A DNA stretch of 64,000 nucleotides, taken from the NCBI GenBank assembly GCA_018713605.1, contig DVOM01000024.1, forward strand, positions 1 to 64,000, written 5' to 3'. The notes under the pieces were generated by a model, which searched no databases, was not told the origin of the DNA, and worked only from the letters and a program-made list of their open reading frames with translations. Positions 1-8,273 of the stretch are shown here, piece after piece. The position numbers and the translations under genes are program-made. Each line of letters starts with the position of its first letter. Within the stretch, counting starts at the first letter, position 1. The stretch comes from Scatacola_A faecigallinarum (GTDB lineage: Bacteria; Pseudomonadota; Alphaproteobacteria; RF32; CAG-239).

Positions 1-821
1 GTACGGTTGATACAGTTGTCGGCAGCGGCAACTTCACATTTGGAAGGACAATCGTCCCAGTATTTTTCGCAGTAATAGGGAACGTTCACGCTTTCCCGGA
101 TATGGCAGTTGTCGGAGTAAGCCACCTTGCAGACCGAAGAACAGGGAGAAGGATAATATTCGGCGCAGCCGTACGGCTCTTCGTCAACTCCGGCCGGACA
201 AACGCAGTCGGTATATTGTCCGCCGCAGCTGTCCCCCGATACCGAACGCGGATAAGAACAGTTTGAGGAAGTATATTGATATTCCGGCTTGCAGACGCAG
301 GATTGATATTTTCCGCCACATTCGGCACCGGTACCGTTCTCTTTGGCCGAACAGGCAACCAGCGCGGGGTCACATTCGCATGAAGCGTACATTTCGTCGC
401 AGCTTTCGCCGACGCCGATTTGTCCGGCGGGACAGGAGATAAGGTCGGGCAGACATTTGCATCCCAGCCCGTAGGCGGAGTTATAGGGACAAACGCCGTC
501 AATGGTCTGTACGGAGTTGCAGTTTTGTCTGACAAAGCCTTCGTTCAGACATTGGTTAGTCGTATCGATATAAAAGTCGTCGTTGGCCGAACCGGCGCCG
601 GAAGACGAAGAATCGTAACCGGCGGCACCGCCGCAGTCGCCGACGCCGAGGAAACAGATGCCGGCGGTTTTATAGGCTTTGTCGGGTTGTTCAAACTGAA
701 AGGCGGGCTTTGGTTCGGGTGTGCCTGTGTGTGTCGATAAAATGCCGGAGGCAATAGTTAGCCTTGGGAACATAAGTGCAGTTCCGGAGAGCAAAGAGAA
801 CATTAAAACGGATTTCTTCAT
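1..821 (-). CDS. Cys-rich secreted repeat protein (partial, C-terminus beyond window)
   Basis: Not a recognised family. Reading leftward from an ATG at 821-819, preceded by GAGGTG, 273 codons stay open to the window edge, so the C-terminus is missing. Residues 1-25 look like a signal peptide (MKKSVLMFSLL, cleavage near ASG). After a Ser/Gly linker (about 70-80) the protein becomes very Cys-rich. The module G-x-x-C-[DG]-x-x-Y-x-x-C-x-C occurs at about residues 146-150, 173-177 and 204-208 (ESCDEMYASCEC, AECGGKYQSCVC, DSCGGQYTDCVC), followed by further Cys pairs to residue 269. Spacing between modules is about 27-31 residues. A disulfide-stabilised exported surface or adhesin-like protein is inferred; no enzymatic motif is visible. 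A promoter about 200 bp upstream implies a long leader. Confidence is high that this is a gene and low for function. Confidence 0.85.
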   Translation of the reverse strand, partial: MKKSVLMFSLLSGTALMFPRLTIASGILSTHTGTPEPKPAFQFEQPDKAYKTAGICFLGVGDCGGAAGYDSSSSGAGSANDDFYIDTTNQCLNEGFVRQNCNSVQTIDGVCPYNSAYGLGCKCLPDLISCPAGQIGVGESCDEMYASCECDPALVACSAKENGTGAECGGKYQSCVCKPEYQYTSSNCSYPRSVSGDSCGGQYTDCVCPAGVDEEPYGCAEYYPSPCSSVCKVAYSDNCHIRESVNVPYYCEKYWDDCPSKCEVAAADNCINR

Positions 822-1018
822 AGTATCACCTCGCGACAAAGTTAGAACCGAAGCCCGCAGGGAGCAGACAGGTGAGGAGATATGGGAAAGACAGGCAAGA
901 TAAAACGAAACGGGGACAGCAAAAACGGAAGACGGTTAGTCTCCGCGCATATCCTCATATATCTGCACATACCCGCAGGCGGCCTTCCGCCGCGGCATAA
1001 CATCCACACCTGTAGATT

Positions 1019-1047
1019 AGCATAACCTGATTTGGGGAAAGAGTCAA
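1019..1047 (-). promoter_or_regulatory. Sigma-70-type promoter for the Cys-rich protein gene
   Basis: On the minus strand TTGACT (1047-1042), a 17-nt spacer and TATGCT (1024-1019) form a good -35/-10 pair. Transcription would begin near 1012, giving a leader of about 190 nt before the ATG at 821. The leader contains a short reading frame with no clear ribosome site and no obvious terminator hairpin. Confidence 0.55.
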
Positions 1048-1136
1048 CTATTAATGAAACTACAAATTTTTCTGTCTACCAATGATGGAACCGCCTTTAT
1101 TTTTGTCACACAAAAAGGCAACGATATTAAAAATCA

Positions 1137-1310
1137 AGCATAAGAAAAAAATACTGTTATTCCCGGAGTTGATCTGGCAATCCATGAGGAAGAGATCCCC
1201 GGAACGCGCTGCGCTTGTCCGAGGATGACAGAAGAAAATAATACTGTCATTCCCGTGCTTGGCACGGGAATCTAAAAGAGATGTCCGGCTCAAGGCCGGA
1301 CATGACTGTA
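1137..1310. repeat. Dispersed palindromic repeats, cluster 1
   Basis: Two clear hairpin units lie at 1249-1271 (ATTCCCGTGC, loop, GCACGGGAAT) and 1281-1303 (ATGTCCGGC, loop, GCCGGACAT). A degraded unit lies at 1145-1230. The same kind of unit, a GC palindrome ending in ATGACA, recurs at 22.0, 40.7, 42.0 and 46.6 kb. Similar intergenic palindromes are known from Rickettsiales genomes. With the leader and promoter above, this accounts for most of the 560-bp gap between the first two genes. Confidence 0.8.
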
Positions 1311-1336
1311 AGGAAAAAAAGCCGGACATGACCAAG

Positions 1337-1359
1337 AAAAAGCCCCTCATTTGAGGGGC
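1337..1359 (-). terminator. Intrinsic terminator of the 99-aa gene
   Basis: On the minus strand GCCCCTC-AAAT-GAGGGGC is followed directly by TTTTT. It lies 21 nt after the stop codon at 1381. Confidence 0.85.
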
Positions 1360-1380
1360 CGGAATTGGCGTGAGAAAGAC

Positions 1381-1680
1381 CTAGTCGCTGATTTCGGCTT
1401 CGTAAGCGTGAACGATTTCGGTTTCCTTTTCGTTCTCGGTGCGGCTCAGTTCGCAGACCATCAGCGTATCGGCATCCTGAAGGCTGTCAAAAACGTCAGC
1501 GGAAACGTCCTTGAGCAGCAGGCTGTCAGTTTCGTTGCGAACCAACAGGGCGGCGTTTTCTTCGGCATTCAGTTCAATACGCGGATTTTCAGGTTCGCCT
1601 TCGCGTTCATACAAAAGCAGCATGACTTCATCTTCGTCGTTAATCAGAAAGTCGAAAGTGTCGAAAACGTCCGCGTTCAT
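1381..1680 (-). CDS. Small acidic protein of unknown function (99 aa)
   Basis: A 99-residue, strongly acidic protein (MNADVFDTFDFLINDEDEV...) with no signal peptide, membrane segment or motif I recognise. The start at 1680 is preferred to an upstream in-frame ATG because AAGGAC lies 7 nt before it. It is a single-gene unit with its own terminator and is divergent from the next gene. Predicted cytosolic. The short length and high Asp/Glu content would fit a small binding or regulatory protein, but nothing in the sequence shows this. Confidence 0.7.
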   Translation of the reverse strand: MNADVFDTFDFLINDEDEVMLLLYEREGEPENPRIELNAEENAALLVRNETDSLLLKDVSADVFDSLQDADTLMVCELSRTENEKETEIVHAYEAEISD

Positions 1681-1830
1681 TTTTTTGTCCTTATGTTTCA
1701 AATTGCGTTGTTTTCATATTAGTTAAATTATTTTCGGTTGACAAGACTAATGTTAATATTTGAACTTATTTTGCTGAAATCGGATTGAAAATGCGTTAGG
1801 CTGAGATCAGTTATTTGGAGAAGGACGACT

Positions 1831-2505
1831 ATGCAAGTTTTAATCGACCGGTTTATTACCTTGTTAAAATGGCCGTTGGCGCTGTATATGCTGATTTCCA
1901 TACCCGCTTACATCCGTTCGCTGTACTATTTTAATTTCGTTAACATCAAGTTTATTGTGCTCGGCGCCGGGTTTATTCTGTTTTTCATTGCCCGGCAGAT
2001 GGCCGACGCTTCGGTCAAGACCAGCATGCAGATTGTGGCACATGAGCTGACGCACGCCTTTTTTGCGCTGATTACGTTTCACAAGGTCAAGCATATACGG
2101 GTTGAGGCTGACGACAGCGGCGGTTCAATGGGGTTTGAGGGCGAAGGAAACTGGCTGATTATCATTGCGCCGTATTTCTTTCCGCTGTTCGGTTTCTTTT
2201 ATATGCTGTTTATTTCGGTATGGACGTCGTTTGCGCCGATGAATCTGATTTTGAATGGGATTCTCGGGTATTTTCTCGGTTATCACATGGATACGGTGGC
2301 TTCGCAGATTCATGAAAAGCAGACTGACCTGCCGAAAGTGTCTTATCGGTTTTGCTGGATGTTTCTGCCCGGCGCCAATTTTTGGGTTATCGGCAGCATG
2401 TTGGCTTTCAACAGCCGGGGTTGGGACGGTTTCTGGGATTATCAGACCCTTATCAAGAACCTGAATGTTCTTAATTTCGAATATGTGATGAAGCTTGTTT
2501 TCTAA
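1831..2505 (+). CDS. M50-like integral membrane metallopeptidase homologue
   Basis: A 224-residue membrane protein with four to five hydrophobic segments (about 10-30, 38-56, 107-128, 136-150, 183-200). HELTHAFF at about residues 72-79 contains the HExxH zinc motif of gluzincin-type peptidases and lies next to a membrane segment, as in site-2 (M50) proteases. A downstream GGSMGF and an AP..FP segment follow, but the second M50 motif (LDGG-type) is not seen, so activity is uncertain. The start is supported by GGAGAAGGA 6 nt upstream. Its end overlaps the convergent ldcA-like gene by 4 bp. A protein of similar design lies at 6351. Possible regulated intramembrane proteolysis is an inference. 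Confidence 0.7.
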   Translation: MQVLIDRFITLLKWPLALYMLISIPAYIRSLYYFNFVNIKFIVLGAGFILFFIARQMADASVKTSMQIVAHELTHAFFALITFHKVKHIRVEADDSGGSMGFEGEGNWLIIIAPYFFPLFGFFYMLFISVWTSFAPMNLILNGILGYFLGYHMDTVASQIHEKQTDLPKVSYRFCWMFLPGANFWVIGSMLAFNSRGWDGFWDYQTLIKNLNVLNFEYVMKLVF

Positions 2506-3386
2506 AGCCAGGTCAGTCGGCAGTCGTCGGCGTTCAGATGAACAGGCGCCCCGATGGGCATAACCGCCCGCGACGGGACGTGTCCGTAAGGGAAGTTTTT
2601 AATGACCGGGATTTTGATGTTCCGGCAGAATTCGGCGATGACGTCGTCAATGCTGCCGTCTTCGGGATCAGCGATTTCGGCATCGGCAAATTCTCCGAAA
2701 ACGACGCCTTTAATCCGCTCAAAGCCGGGACATTGGGTCAGCTGCTGGAGCATGATGTCAATTTTGTAGGTTTTTTCTCCCACGTCTTCAATCAGCAAAA
2801 CAGCGTCGGTGAGATCGGGATAAAACGGCGTACCGCAAAGATTGCGAAACAGGCTCAGACAGCCGCCGAGAAGAATGCCTTCAGTTTGACCGCCGATAAC
2901 GGTTTGACCGCCGCGAAGATCAAGTTTTCCGCCGCTGATAACGGTGCGCAGCGTTTCGTCGACAAAGCCGTCAATGTGTCCGTTTTTGAAATCGTATTTG
3001 AGCGTGAAACCGGTGCAGGTTACGGCTTTTGCCCGGGCGTAAAGGCCGAGCTGCAAGGCGGTGTTGTCGCTGAAACCAAACAGCGGTTTAGGGTTGCGGC
3101 GCACGAGCTCATAGTCTATCAGGGGCAGCATGTACTGGCTGCCGGAACCTCCGGCAGTGCAGAAAACGGCTTTTATTTCCGGCGCGGCGTAAAAGCGGTG
3201 CAAATCGGCGGTGCGGTCTTCAGGGGTGCCGGCCATATAACGGAAAGCGTCGAAAACATGTTCGCCGAGAACCGGTTCCAGTTTCAGAGAGCGGAGATAA
3301 TCGAGGCCGAGTTCAACGGCTTCGCGGTTGCGCAGGAAAGACGAAGGGCTGATGATGCCGACTTTGTCGCCGGGATTAAGTTTCAT
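2502..3386 (-). CDS. ldcA: Muramoyltetrapeptide LD-carboxypeptidase (S66 family)
   Basis: LD-carboxypeptidase of family S66, a cytosolic enzyme that removes the terminal D-Ala from murein tetrapeptides during peptidoglycan recycling. The 294-residue length is normal. The predicted Ser-Glu-His triad is in place: Ser106 in FGFSDNT, Glu200 in LLIEDVGE and His269 in PYGHVPS. There is no signal peptide, as expected. The gene starts 3 nt after the stop of the Mur ligase gene, so the two are probably co-transcribed. LdcA yields the tripeptide form that an Mpl-type ligase would reattach to UDP-MurNAc, which supports a joint role in recycling. Confidence 0.9.
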   Translation of the reverse strand: MKLNPGDKVGIISPSSFLRNREAVELGLDYLRSLKLEPVLGEHVFDAFRYMAGTPEDRTADLHRFYAAPEIKAVFCTAGGSGSQYMLPLIDYELVRRNPKPLFGFSDNTALQLGLYARAKAVTCTGFTLKYDFKNGHIDGFVDETLRTVISGGKLDLRGGQTVIGGQTEGILLGGCLSLFRNLCGTPFYPDLTDAVLLIEDVGEKTYKIDIMLQQLTQCPGFERIKGVVFGEFADAEIADPEDGSIDDVIAEFCRNIKIPVIKNFPYGHVPSRAVMPIGAPVHLNADDCRLTWL

Positions 3387-3389
3387 GTT

Positions 3390-4754
3390 TTATAACTCTT
3401 CTAAAATTTCTTTGCAGAAGGCCGGCAGCGAGTTGTCGCGGGCGCCCATGACGACGATGCGGTCGCCGGGGCGGGCATTGTTTTTCAGATAGTCGCCGGC
3501 TTGCCTGCGGTTATCGAAAAAGAGCGCCTGTCTGCCGAGTTCGCCGGCATATTTAATCAGGTCGTTTGACGAAATGTCACGGGTAACCGTACCGCCGGCG
3601 AAATAAATTTCAGGCATCAGCAGAATATCTTCGTCGGTCATAGTTTGTGCGAAAGATTCGATAATCTGGCGTCCCATCAGGCGCATCGGGCTGAAACCGT
3701 GCGGCTGGAACATGACCAGAAGACGTCCGGGGTAGCTGCGCAACGCCGACATTGAGGCAAGAACCTTGTCCGGATTGTGGGCAAAGTCGTCTATAACGGT
3801 AATGCCGTTTCGCGTGCCGATAACTTCCAGCCGGCGGTGCGTGCCGAGAAAACTCTCCAGGGCTTCGGCGGCGGCAAATTTGTCAACGCCGAGCAGCGAG
3901 CAGGCGGCGATGGCGGCCAGAGCGTTGGCGACGTTAAACCGTCCGATGAGTTTGAGACGGAAAGTTCTGCCGTCAAATTTATATTCCGTGCCGTCGGGCA
4001 GCGGTCTGATATGGTCGGCCGAAAAGTCGGCGCTCCGGCCTTCAATCGAAAATGTCAGATTGGTTTTGTCCGGGCTGCGGATATCAGCACAGGCTTCGCA
4101 GTCGGCATTGACAACGACACCGCCGCGGGCGCGCCGTGCGAAGTCGGCAAAAAGCTTACGGAGTTCTTCAACCGGTTTGTGGTCGAGGGTAATGTTGTTG
4201 ATAAGCGCGACATATGGGTGATATTTTTCAATTGAACCGTCGCTTTCGTCGGCTTCGATGACGCAAATGTCTCCCTGATTGTAAATGATGTTGGGAATGC
4301 CTTTGCGGCCGGTATAGTTCAGCAGCAGGCCGCCGTTGATGACGCAGGGTTTTTTACCGAGCGTGTCGAGGATGTAGCCGATCATGGCGGTTGTGGTGGT
4401 TTTGCCGCTGGTGCCGCCGACGGCTATGTTATAGGGGTACTGGTGAAAAATTTCGGCCAGCAGGTCGGAACGTTTTTTTATCGGAATGTTTTTTTCCAGT
4501 GCTGCCTTGACGTCGGGAATGCTGTCTTCGACCGCGGTAGAGACGTAGAGCGTTTCGAGGTTATCGGCAACAGCGGAACCGTCCTGCGGTTTGATAACAA
4601 TGCCGATTTCCTCAAGAGCCTTTTTGTTGGCTTCGTCTTTTCCCTGATCGAAACTGCGGTCGGAACCGTAAACTTCGTTTCCGCGCAGTTTCAGTATTTG
4701 GGCGAGGGCGCTCATGCCGCTGCCCGAGATTCCGCAAAAACTTACTTTAGTCAT
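3390..4754 (-). CDS. Mur ligase, MurC/Mpl type
   Basis: A 454-residue ATP-dependent Mur ligase. The N-terminal dinucleotide-like fold begins FCGISGSGMS. The ATP loop GGTSGKTTTT is at 113-122, followed by EADESDGS (about 167), HRRLEVIG (about 310) and DDFAHNP (about 323), the equivalent of DDYAHHP. MurC adds L-Ala to UDP-MurNAc, while Mpl attaches recycled tripeptide. The sequence motifs are MurC-like, but the pairing with an LD-carboxypeptidase argues for an Mpl-like recycling role. I cannot settle this by reading, so no symbol is given. AAGGACG precedes the ATG. Upstream in the same direction is a periplasmic protein gene 16 nt away. Confidence 0.85.
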   Translation of the reverse strand: MTKVSFCGISGSGMSALAQILKLRGNEVYGSDRSFDQGKDEANKKALEEIGIVIKPQDGSAVADNLETLYVSTAVEDSIPDVKAALEKNIPIKKRSDLLAEIFHQYPYNIAVGGTSGKTTTTAMIGYILDTLGKKPCVINGGLLLNYTGRKGIPNIIYNQGDICVIEADESDGSIEKYHPYVALINNITLDHKPVEELRKLFADFARRARGGVVVNADCEACADIRSPDKTNLTFSIEGRSADFSADHIRPLPDGTEYKFDGRTFRLKLIGRFNVANALAAIAACSLLGVDKFAAAEALESFLGTHRRLEVIGTRNGITVIDDFAHNPDKVLASMSALRSYPGRLLVMFQPHGFSPMRLMGRQIIESFAQTMTDEDILLMPEIYFAGGTVTRDISSNDLIKYAGELGRQALFFDNRRQAGDYLKNNARPGDRIVVMGARDNSLPAFCKEILEEL

Positions 4755-4770
4755 TAAATCGTCCTTATCA

Positions 4771-5637
4771 TTACAGTGCGTTAAGCGTTTCGGCTTCGCG
4801 TTCTTTCATTAGTTTAAGATTTTTGTAGTCGATGGTAATGTAGCTTTGGCCGTTGCCGTCAACATTGACGCCGAGAGCAGCGCCGACAATGCCGTTTTCA
4901 AAAGTGGCATAAAGTTCGGCGTCGCCGTTTTGCAGCTCTTTCAGAAAATCGGGATTGCCAATCGGCTGTTTCTTTTCTTCGGTTACGGTTTGGGGTTTGC
5001 CGCGGGCGTCGGTTACGGTTTTGTCAACGTTGACGACATTCGGGGTATAAAATTCCTGAGCATGGCCGTATTTCTGTGACAGAAGTTTGAAATAACCGCG
5101 GTACATTTTCAATACGCCGGAAGCGGCTGCATCGTCTTTGATAAATTTGCCGTAGGCGATGATTCGCCACAGACGGTTGTCGATGCCGAAAGTCAGCATG
5201 ACGTCGCGGAAGTCGTGCAGGCTGTTGGGAAGATGTCCGGCAATGTAGTTGTTCATGTAATCCTTTTCGCCGGCGGGTGTCAGGGTAACGCCCAGATTTT
5301 CAATTTCTTTGGCCGAAGCCCCCCAGACAAGACCGAAAGGCGCAGAGCCGTATTCAGGCTGAGCCGGTTCCGTCACAGCCGGTTCGGCTGTCGCAGCCGG
5401 CTTTTGGGCTGCGTCGCGGTTGGGCAGGCGGACGACCTTGTTGTCTTTCATTTTCAGAATTTTGGGCTTTGAGTCCAGCATTCGCCGGGCATTTTCGATA
5501 GCGATGTCTTCGTTTTCGGCGGCGATGACCTCGTCGGTTACCAGCAGGTTTTGGTAAAAATCGCCCGCGTCTTCCGCGGCATTGGCCGCCGCCGGACACA
5601 GCAAAGCCAGACTGAGGAGGCAGAAAACTTTTTTCAT
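4771..5637 (-). CDS. Periplasmic protein of unknown function (288 aa)
   Basis: A 288-residue protein with a clear signal peptide (MKKVFCLLSLALLCPAAANA, cleavage about residue 20). A Pro/Ala/Glu-rich linker (about 75-95) separates a short N-terminal part from a C-terminal domain beginning GLVWGASAKEIENLGV. That opening resembles domains of small periplasmic proteins with a W-G-x-s motif, but I cannot name the family. AAGGAAC lies before the ATG. It is the first gene of a probable three-gene unit with the Mur ligase and ldcA, so an envelope function is plausible by context only. Confidence 0.75.
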   Translation of the reverse strand: MKKVFCLLSLALLCPAAANAAEDAGDFYQNLLVTDEVIAAENEDIAIENARRMLDSKPKILKMKDNKVVRLPNRDAAQKPAATAEPAVTEPAQPEYGSAPFGLVWGASAKEIENLGVTLTPAGEKDYMNNYIAGHLPNSLHDFRDVMLTFGIDNRLWRIIAYGKFIKDDAAASGVLKMYRGYFKLLSQKYGHAQEFYTPNVVNVDKTVTDARGKPQTVTEEKKQPIGNPDFLKELQNGDAELYATFENGIVGAALGVNVDGNGQSYITIDYKNLKLMKEREAETLNAL

Positions 5638-5752
5638 AACTTTGTTCCTTAATAAAACAAGAAAAAAATTGAACAGCGTTCAAAATTATTCTAAGATAAA
5701 ACCTATATTAAGCTTAATTTACGAATATTTTATTAAACAATATAAGATTGAC

Positions 5753-6346
5753 ATGACAAAAGACAATATCCGCGAATATCTGATTGCCAAGGGGCGCGGC
5801 CTTGTGACGGCACAGGGCGCGGCGTTTCTGACCGCGCGCAAGCTGGCCGAGGCGTCGGGCTGTTCGGTGGGAACCATTTATAACCAGTTTGCCAATATGG
5901 ACAATTTCATCATGGCCGAAAATTTGCAGACGCTGGACGAGTTGGCGGCCTGCCTGAGAAAACTGCAGCCGGACAGCAGCGCCTACAAAACCCTCAACCG
6001 CTATCTGGACGGCTTTGTGCGTTTTGTGCTGGGCAACCGCAATTTATGGTTTATGCTGTATAACTTTCATTTGCAGGCCGGTGCCGGCAAACTGCCGCGG
6101 GCGTACCTGCGCCGGCTGGTCGGCGTGATTGAAATCTGGCGTCCGGCGTTTGAAGACGTTTTTTGCGACATTCGGCCGCGGGAGAGGCGCCTGTCAATGC
6201 AGGTGCTGTGGCTGTCGCTGTTTTCGGTAAGTTCGTTTCTGACGACGAGGGTGCTTGACAATATGGGCGGCGTCAGCAAGAAAACCATCTGTAAGCTTCT
6301 TCTTAACACTTATCTGGCCGGTTTGACCGCTCTCAAAAAGGATTGA
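5753..6346 (+). CDS. TetR/AcrR-family transcriptional regulator
   Basis: A 197-residue regulator. The N-terminal helix-turn-helix is LTARKLAEASGCSVGTIYNQF (about residues 26-46), the usual TetR pattern ending in YxxF, followed by an all-helical C-terminal ligand domain. I place the start at the ATG at 5753 because it gives the normal short lead-in before the HTH. An in-frame upstream extension would run into the leader of the divergent gene. No strong ribosome site is visible. It is followed after 4 bp by the membrane protein gene at 6351, so it probably regulates that gene, itself or the divergent operon (inference). Confidence 0.85.
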   Translation: MTKDNIREYLIAKGRGLVTAQGAAFLTARKLAEASGCSVGTIYNQFANMDNFIMAENLQTLDELAACLRKLQPDSSAYKTLNRYLDGFVRFVLGNRNLWFMLYNFHLQAGAGKLPRAYLRRLVGVIEIWRPAFEDVFCDIRPRERRLSMQVLWLSLFSVSSFLTTRVLDNMGGVSKKTICKLLLNTYLAGLTALKKD

Positions 6347-6350
6347 TGAA

Positions 6351-6908
6351 ATGGATATTGCTTGGCATTTGTATTATAAAATTCTCAGCTTTTTTAATAA
6401 TCCGCAGTTTTTGCAAAGTTTTTTCGACAACCGCTTTTATCTGATTTTGCTGGTTGTGGTGTTGATGCGCTTTAAATATACGACCTATCGCAGCATGTGG
6501 ATGAGCGCGCTTGTCAATATTCCGGGAACGTTTCTGCACGAACTGATGCATTTTCTGGTCGGTGCGCTGTTTAATGCCAAGCCCTGCAATTTTACCCTGT
6601 TTCCGAAGAAAAACGAAAACGGCGATTATGTGATGGGAAGCGTCGGTTTTCGGAACATTGCCTATTATAATGCCATTCCGGCGGCAATGGCGCCGTTTTT
6701 GCTGCTGCCTATCGGCTTTTACCTCAATCGGCACATGCTGCCGTTTATGCAGCCGACGTTTGCAAACTATGTCCTGTATGTTCTGTTGCAGACGATTATT
6801 GTCGAAAACGCCATTCCATCTTCGGTTGATTTTAAGGTGGCTGGCATGTATTTTCGCGGCGTTGTCATGTATCTGGCTGTCGGAATTTTATTCCTGCTGT
6901 ATATTTAA
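6351..6908 (+). CDS. Second small M50-like membrane protein with HExxH
   Basis: A 185-residue membrane protein with hydrophobic segments near 27-40, 100-120, 128-146 and 165-184. FLHELMHFLVG at about 61-71 supplies an HExxH motif, followed by a VMGSVGF segment and AAMAPFLLLP. This order (HExxH, then G-x-GF, then AP-rich segment) matches the protein at 1831, suggesting distant paralogy. The canonical second M50 metal motif is not evident, though EN at about 152 could supply a ligand. The gene follows the TetR gene by 4 bp. Its stop abuts the pntB stop on the other strand (6908/6909). Confidence 0.65.
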   Translation: MDIAWHLYYKILSFFNNPQFLQSFFDNRFYLILLVVVLMRFKYTTYRSMWMSALVNIPGTFLHELMHFLVGALFNAKPCNFTLFPKKNENGDYVMGSVGFRNIAYYNAIPAAMAPFLLLPIGFYLNRHMLPFMQPTFANYVLYVLLQTIIVENAIPSSVDFKVAGMYFRGVVMYLAVGILFLLYI

Positions 6909-8273
6909 TTATTTACGCTCCAATGTGCTGACGATTTCTTCGGTAACTTTTTTGGCATCGCCATAAAGCATAATGGTGTTGTCAGCAAAGAACAGCGGGT
7001 TTTCGACGCCGGAGTAGCCGCTGGCCAACGAGCGTTTGACGAAGAAAACGGTTTTGGCTTTTTCAACTTCGAGAATCGGCATGCCGTAAATCGGCGCGTT
7101 CGGATCGGTTCGGGCCAGCGGGTTGGTAATATCGTTGGCGCCGATGACATAGGCGACGTCGGCCGTTGCAAATTCCCGGTTGATTTCGTCCAGTTCATAG
7201 ACGTCTTCGTAAGGCACGTTAGCCTCGGCGAGCAGAACATTCATGTGGCCGGGCATGCGTCCGGCAACCGGATGGATGGCGAATTTTACCTCGACGTCAT
7301 AAAGCGTGCGAAGGTCCTGCGCCATTTCTTTCAGAATATGCTGCGCCTGAGCGACGGCCATGCCGTAACCGGGAACGATGATGACCTTGGCGGCGTTTTC
7401 CATGATAAAGGCGGCGTCCTGCGGGTTACCGGCCTTAGCGACTTTATCGTGTCCTTCGTCGGAAGACGTTTTGGCGGTTTCGGCGCCAAAGCCGCCGAGC
7501 ATGACGCTGCTCAACGAACGGTTCATGGCTTTGGTCATGATGTAAGAAAGAATTGCGCCGCTGGCGCCGACAATGGCACCGACGATAATCAGCAGAACAT
7601 TGTTGAGCGAGAAGCCGATGCCGACGGCCGCCCAGCCGGAGTAAGCATTTAGAACCGATATAACGACAGGCATGTCGGCACCGCCGATGGGCAGAACGAG
7701 GAGAAAGCCGAGCAGAACGGACAAGCCGGCCAGAATATAGAAAAGTTCGTGTTTGCCGCTGAAAATAAAGAGCACGCAGAGTGCGACGACGGACAGGCCG
7801 AGAACAAGGTTCAGCAATTGTTGTCCGGGGAAGACGACGGCTTTTGGCGACATCAGTCCCTGAAGTTTGGCAAAGGCAATAACCGAACCGGAAAATGCTA
7901 CGGCGCCGATGAGCAGGCCGAGCGACGTTTCAAGATAAGTCCGTGAACCGGAAACGATTTCGGCGGCCGCGATGAAAACGGAAGACAAGCCGCCGAGGCC
8001 GTTGAATGCGGCAATCATCTGGGGCAGCGCGGTCATTTTCACTTTCAGGGCAAACCAGACGCCGATGACGCCGCCCAGAGCAATGGCGCCAAGCATCCAG
8101 GCATATTCGCTTACAGTCGGCGAGTAAACGGTAACCGATATTGCAACGGCCATGCCAAGCATGCCAAGAATATTGCCGCGCCGGGCAGTGTCGGGCGAAG
8201 CCAGACCGCGAATCGACAAGATGAACAGAATGCTGGAAAGCAGGTAAGCTGCGGAAACATAAGCGGCGGTCAT
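6909..8273 (-). CDS. pntB: NAD(P) transhydrogenase subunit beta
   Basis: Beta subunit of proton-translocating NAD(P)+ transhydrogenase, which couples hydride transfer from NADH to NADP+ to proton entry across the inner membrane. The 454-residue protein has about eight or nine membrane helices in the N-terminal half. The C-terminal NADP(H)-binding dIII domain includes VIIVPGYGMAVAQAQ and GANDITNPLARTDP. The ATG at 8273 overlaps the stop of pntAb (TAATG), which fixes the start; longer frames run back through pntAb. It is the last gene of the pntAa-pntAb-pntB operon. Confidence 0.95.
   Translation of the reverse strand: MTAAYVSAAYLLSSILFILSIRGLASPDTARRGNILGMLGMAVAISVTVYSPTVSEYAWMLGAIALGGVIGVWFALKVKMTALPQMIAAFNGLGGLSSVFIAAAEIVSGSRTYLETSLGLLIGAVAFSGSVIAFAKLQGLMSPKAVVFPGQQLLNLVLGLSVVALCVLFIFSGKHELFYILAGLSVLLGFLLVLPIGGADMPVVISVLNAYSGWAAVGIGFSLNNVLLIIVGAIVGASGAILSYIMTKAMNRSLSSVMLGGFGAETAKTSSDEGHDKVAKAGNPQDAAFIMENAAKVIIVPGYGMAVAQAQHILKEMAQDLRTLYDVEVKFAIHPVAGRMPGHMNVLLAEANVPYEDVYELDEINREFATADVAYVIGANDITNPLARTDPNAPIYGMPILEVEKAKTVFFVKRSLASGYSGVENPLFFADNTIMLYGDAKKVTEEIVSTLERK

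Noticed and set aside
86..903. Open frames on both strands inside and before the first gene
   Set aside because: They are other frames of the partial Cys-rich gene (1-821, minus) or of its leader; the true frame has a signal peptide, ribosome site and regular Cys modules.
1060..1350. 96-aa minus-strand frame
   Set aside because: It consists mainly of palindromic repeat sequence and a terminator and has no ribosome site.
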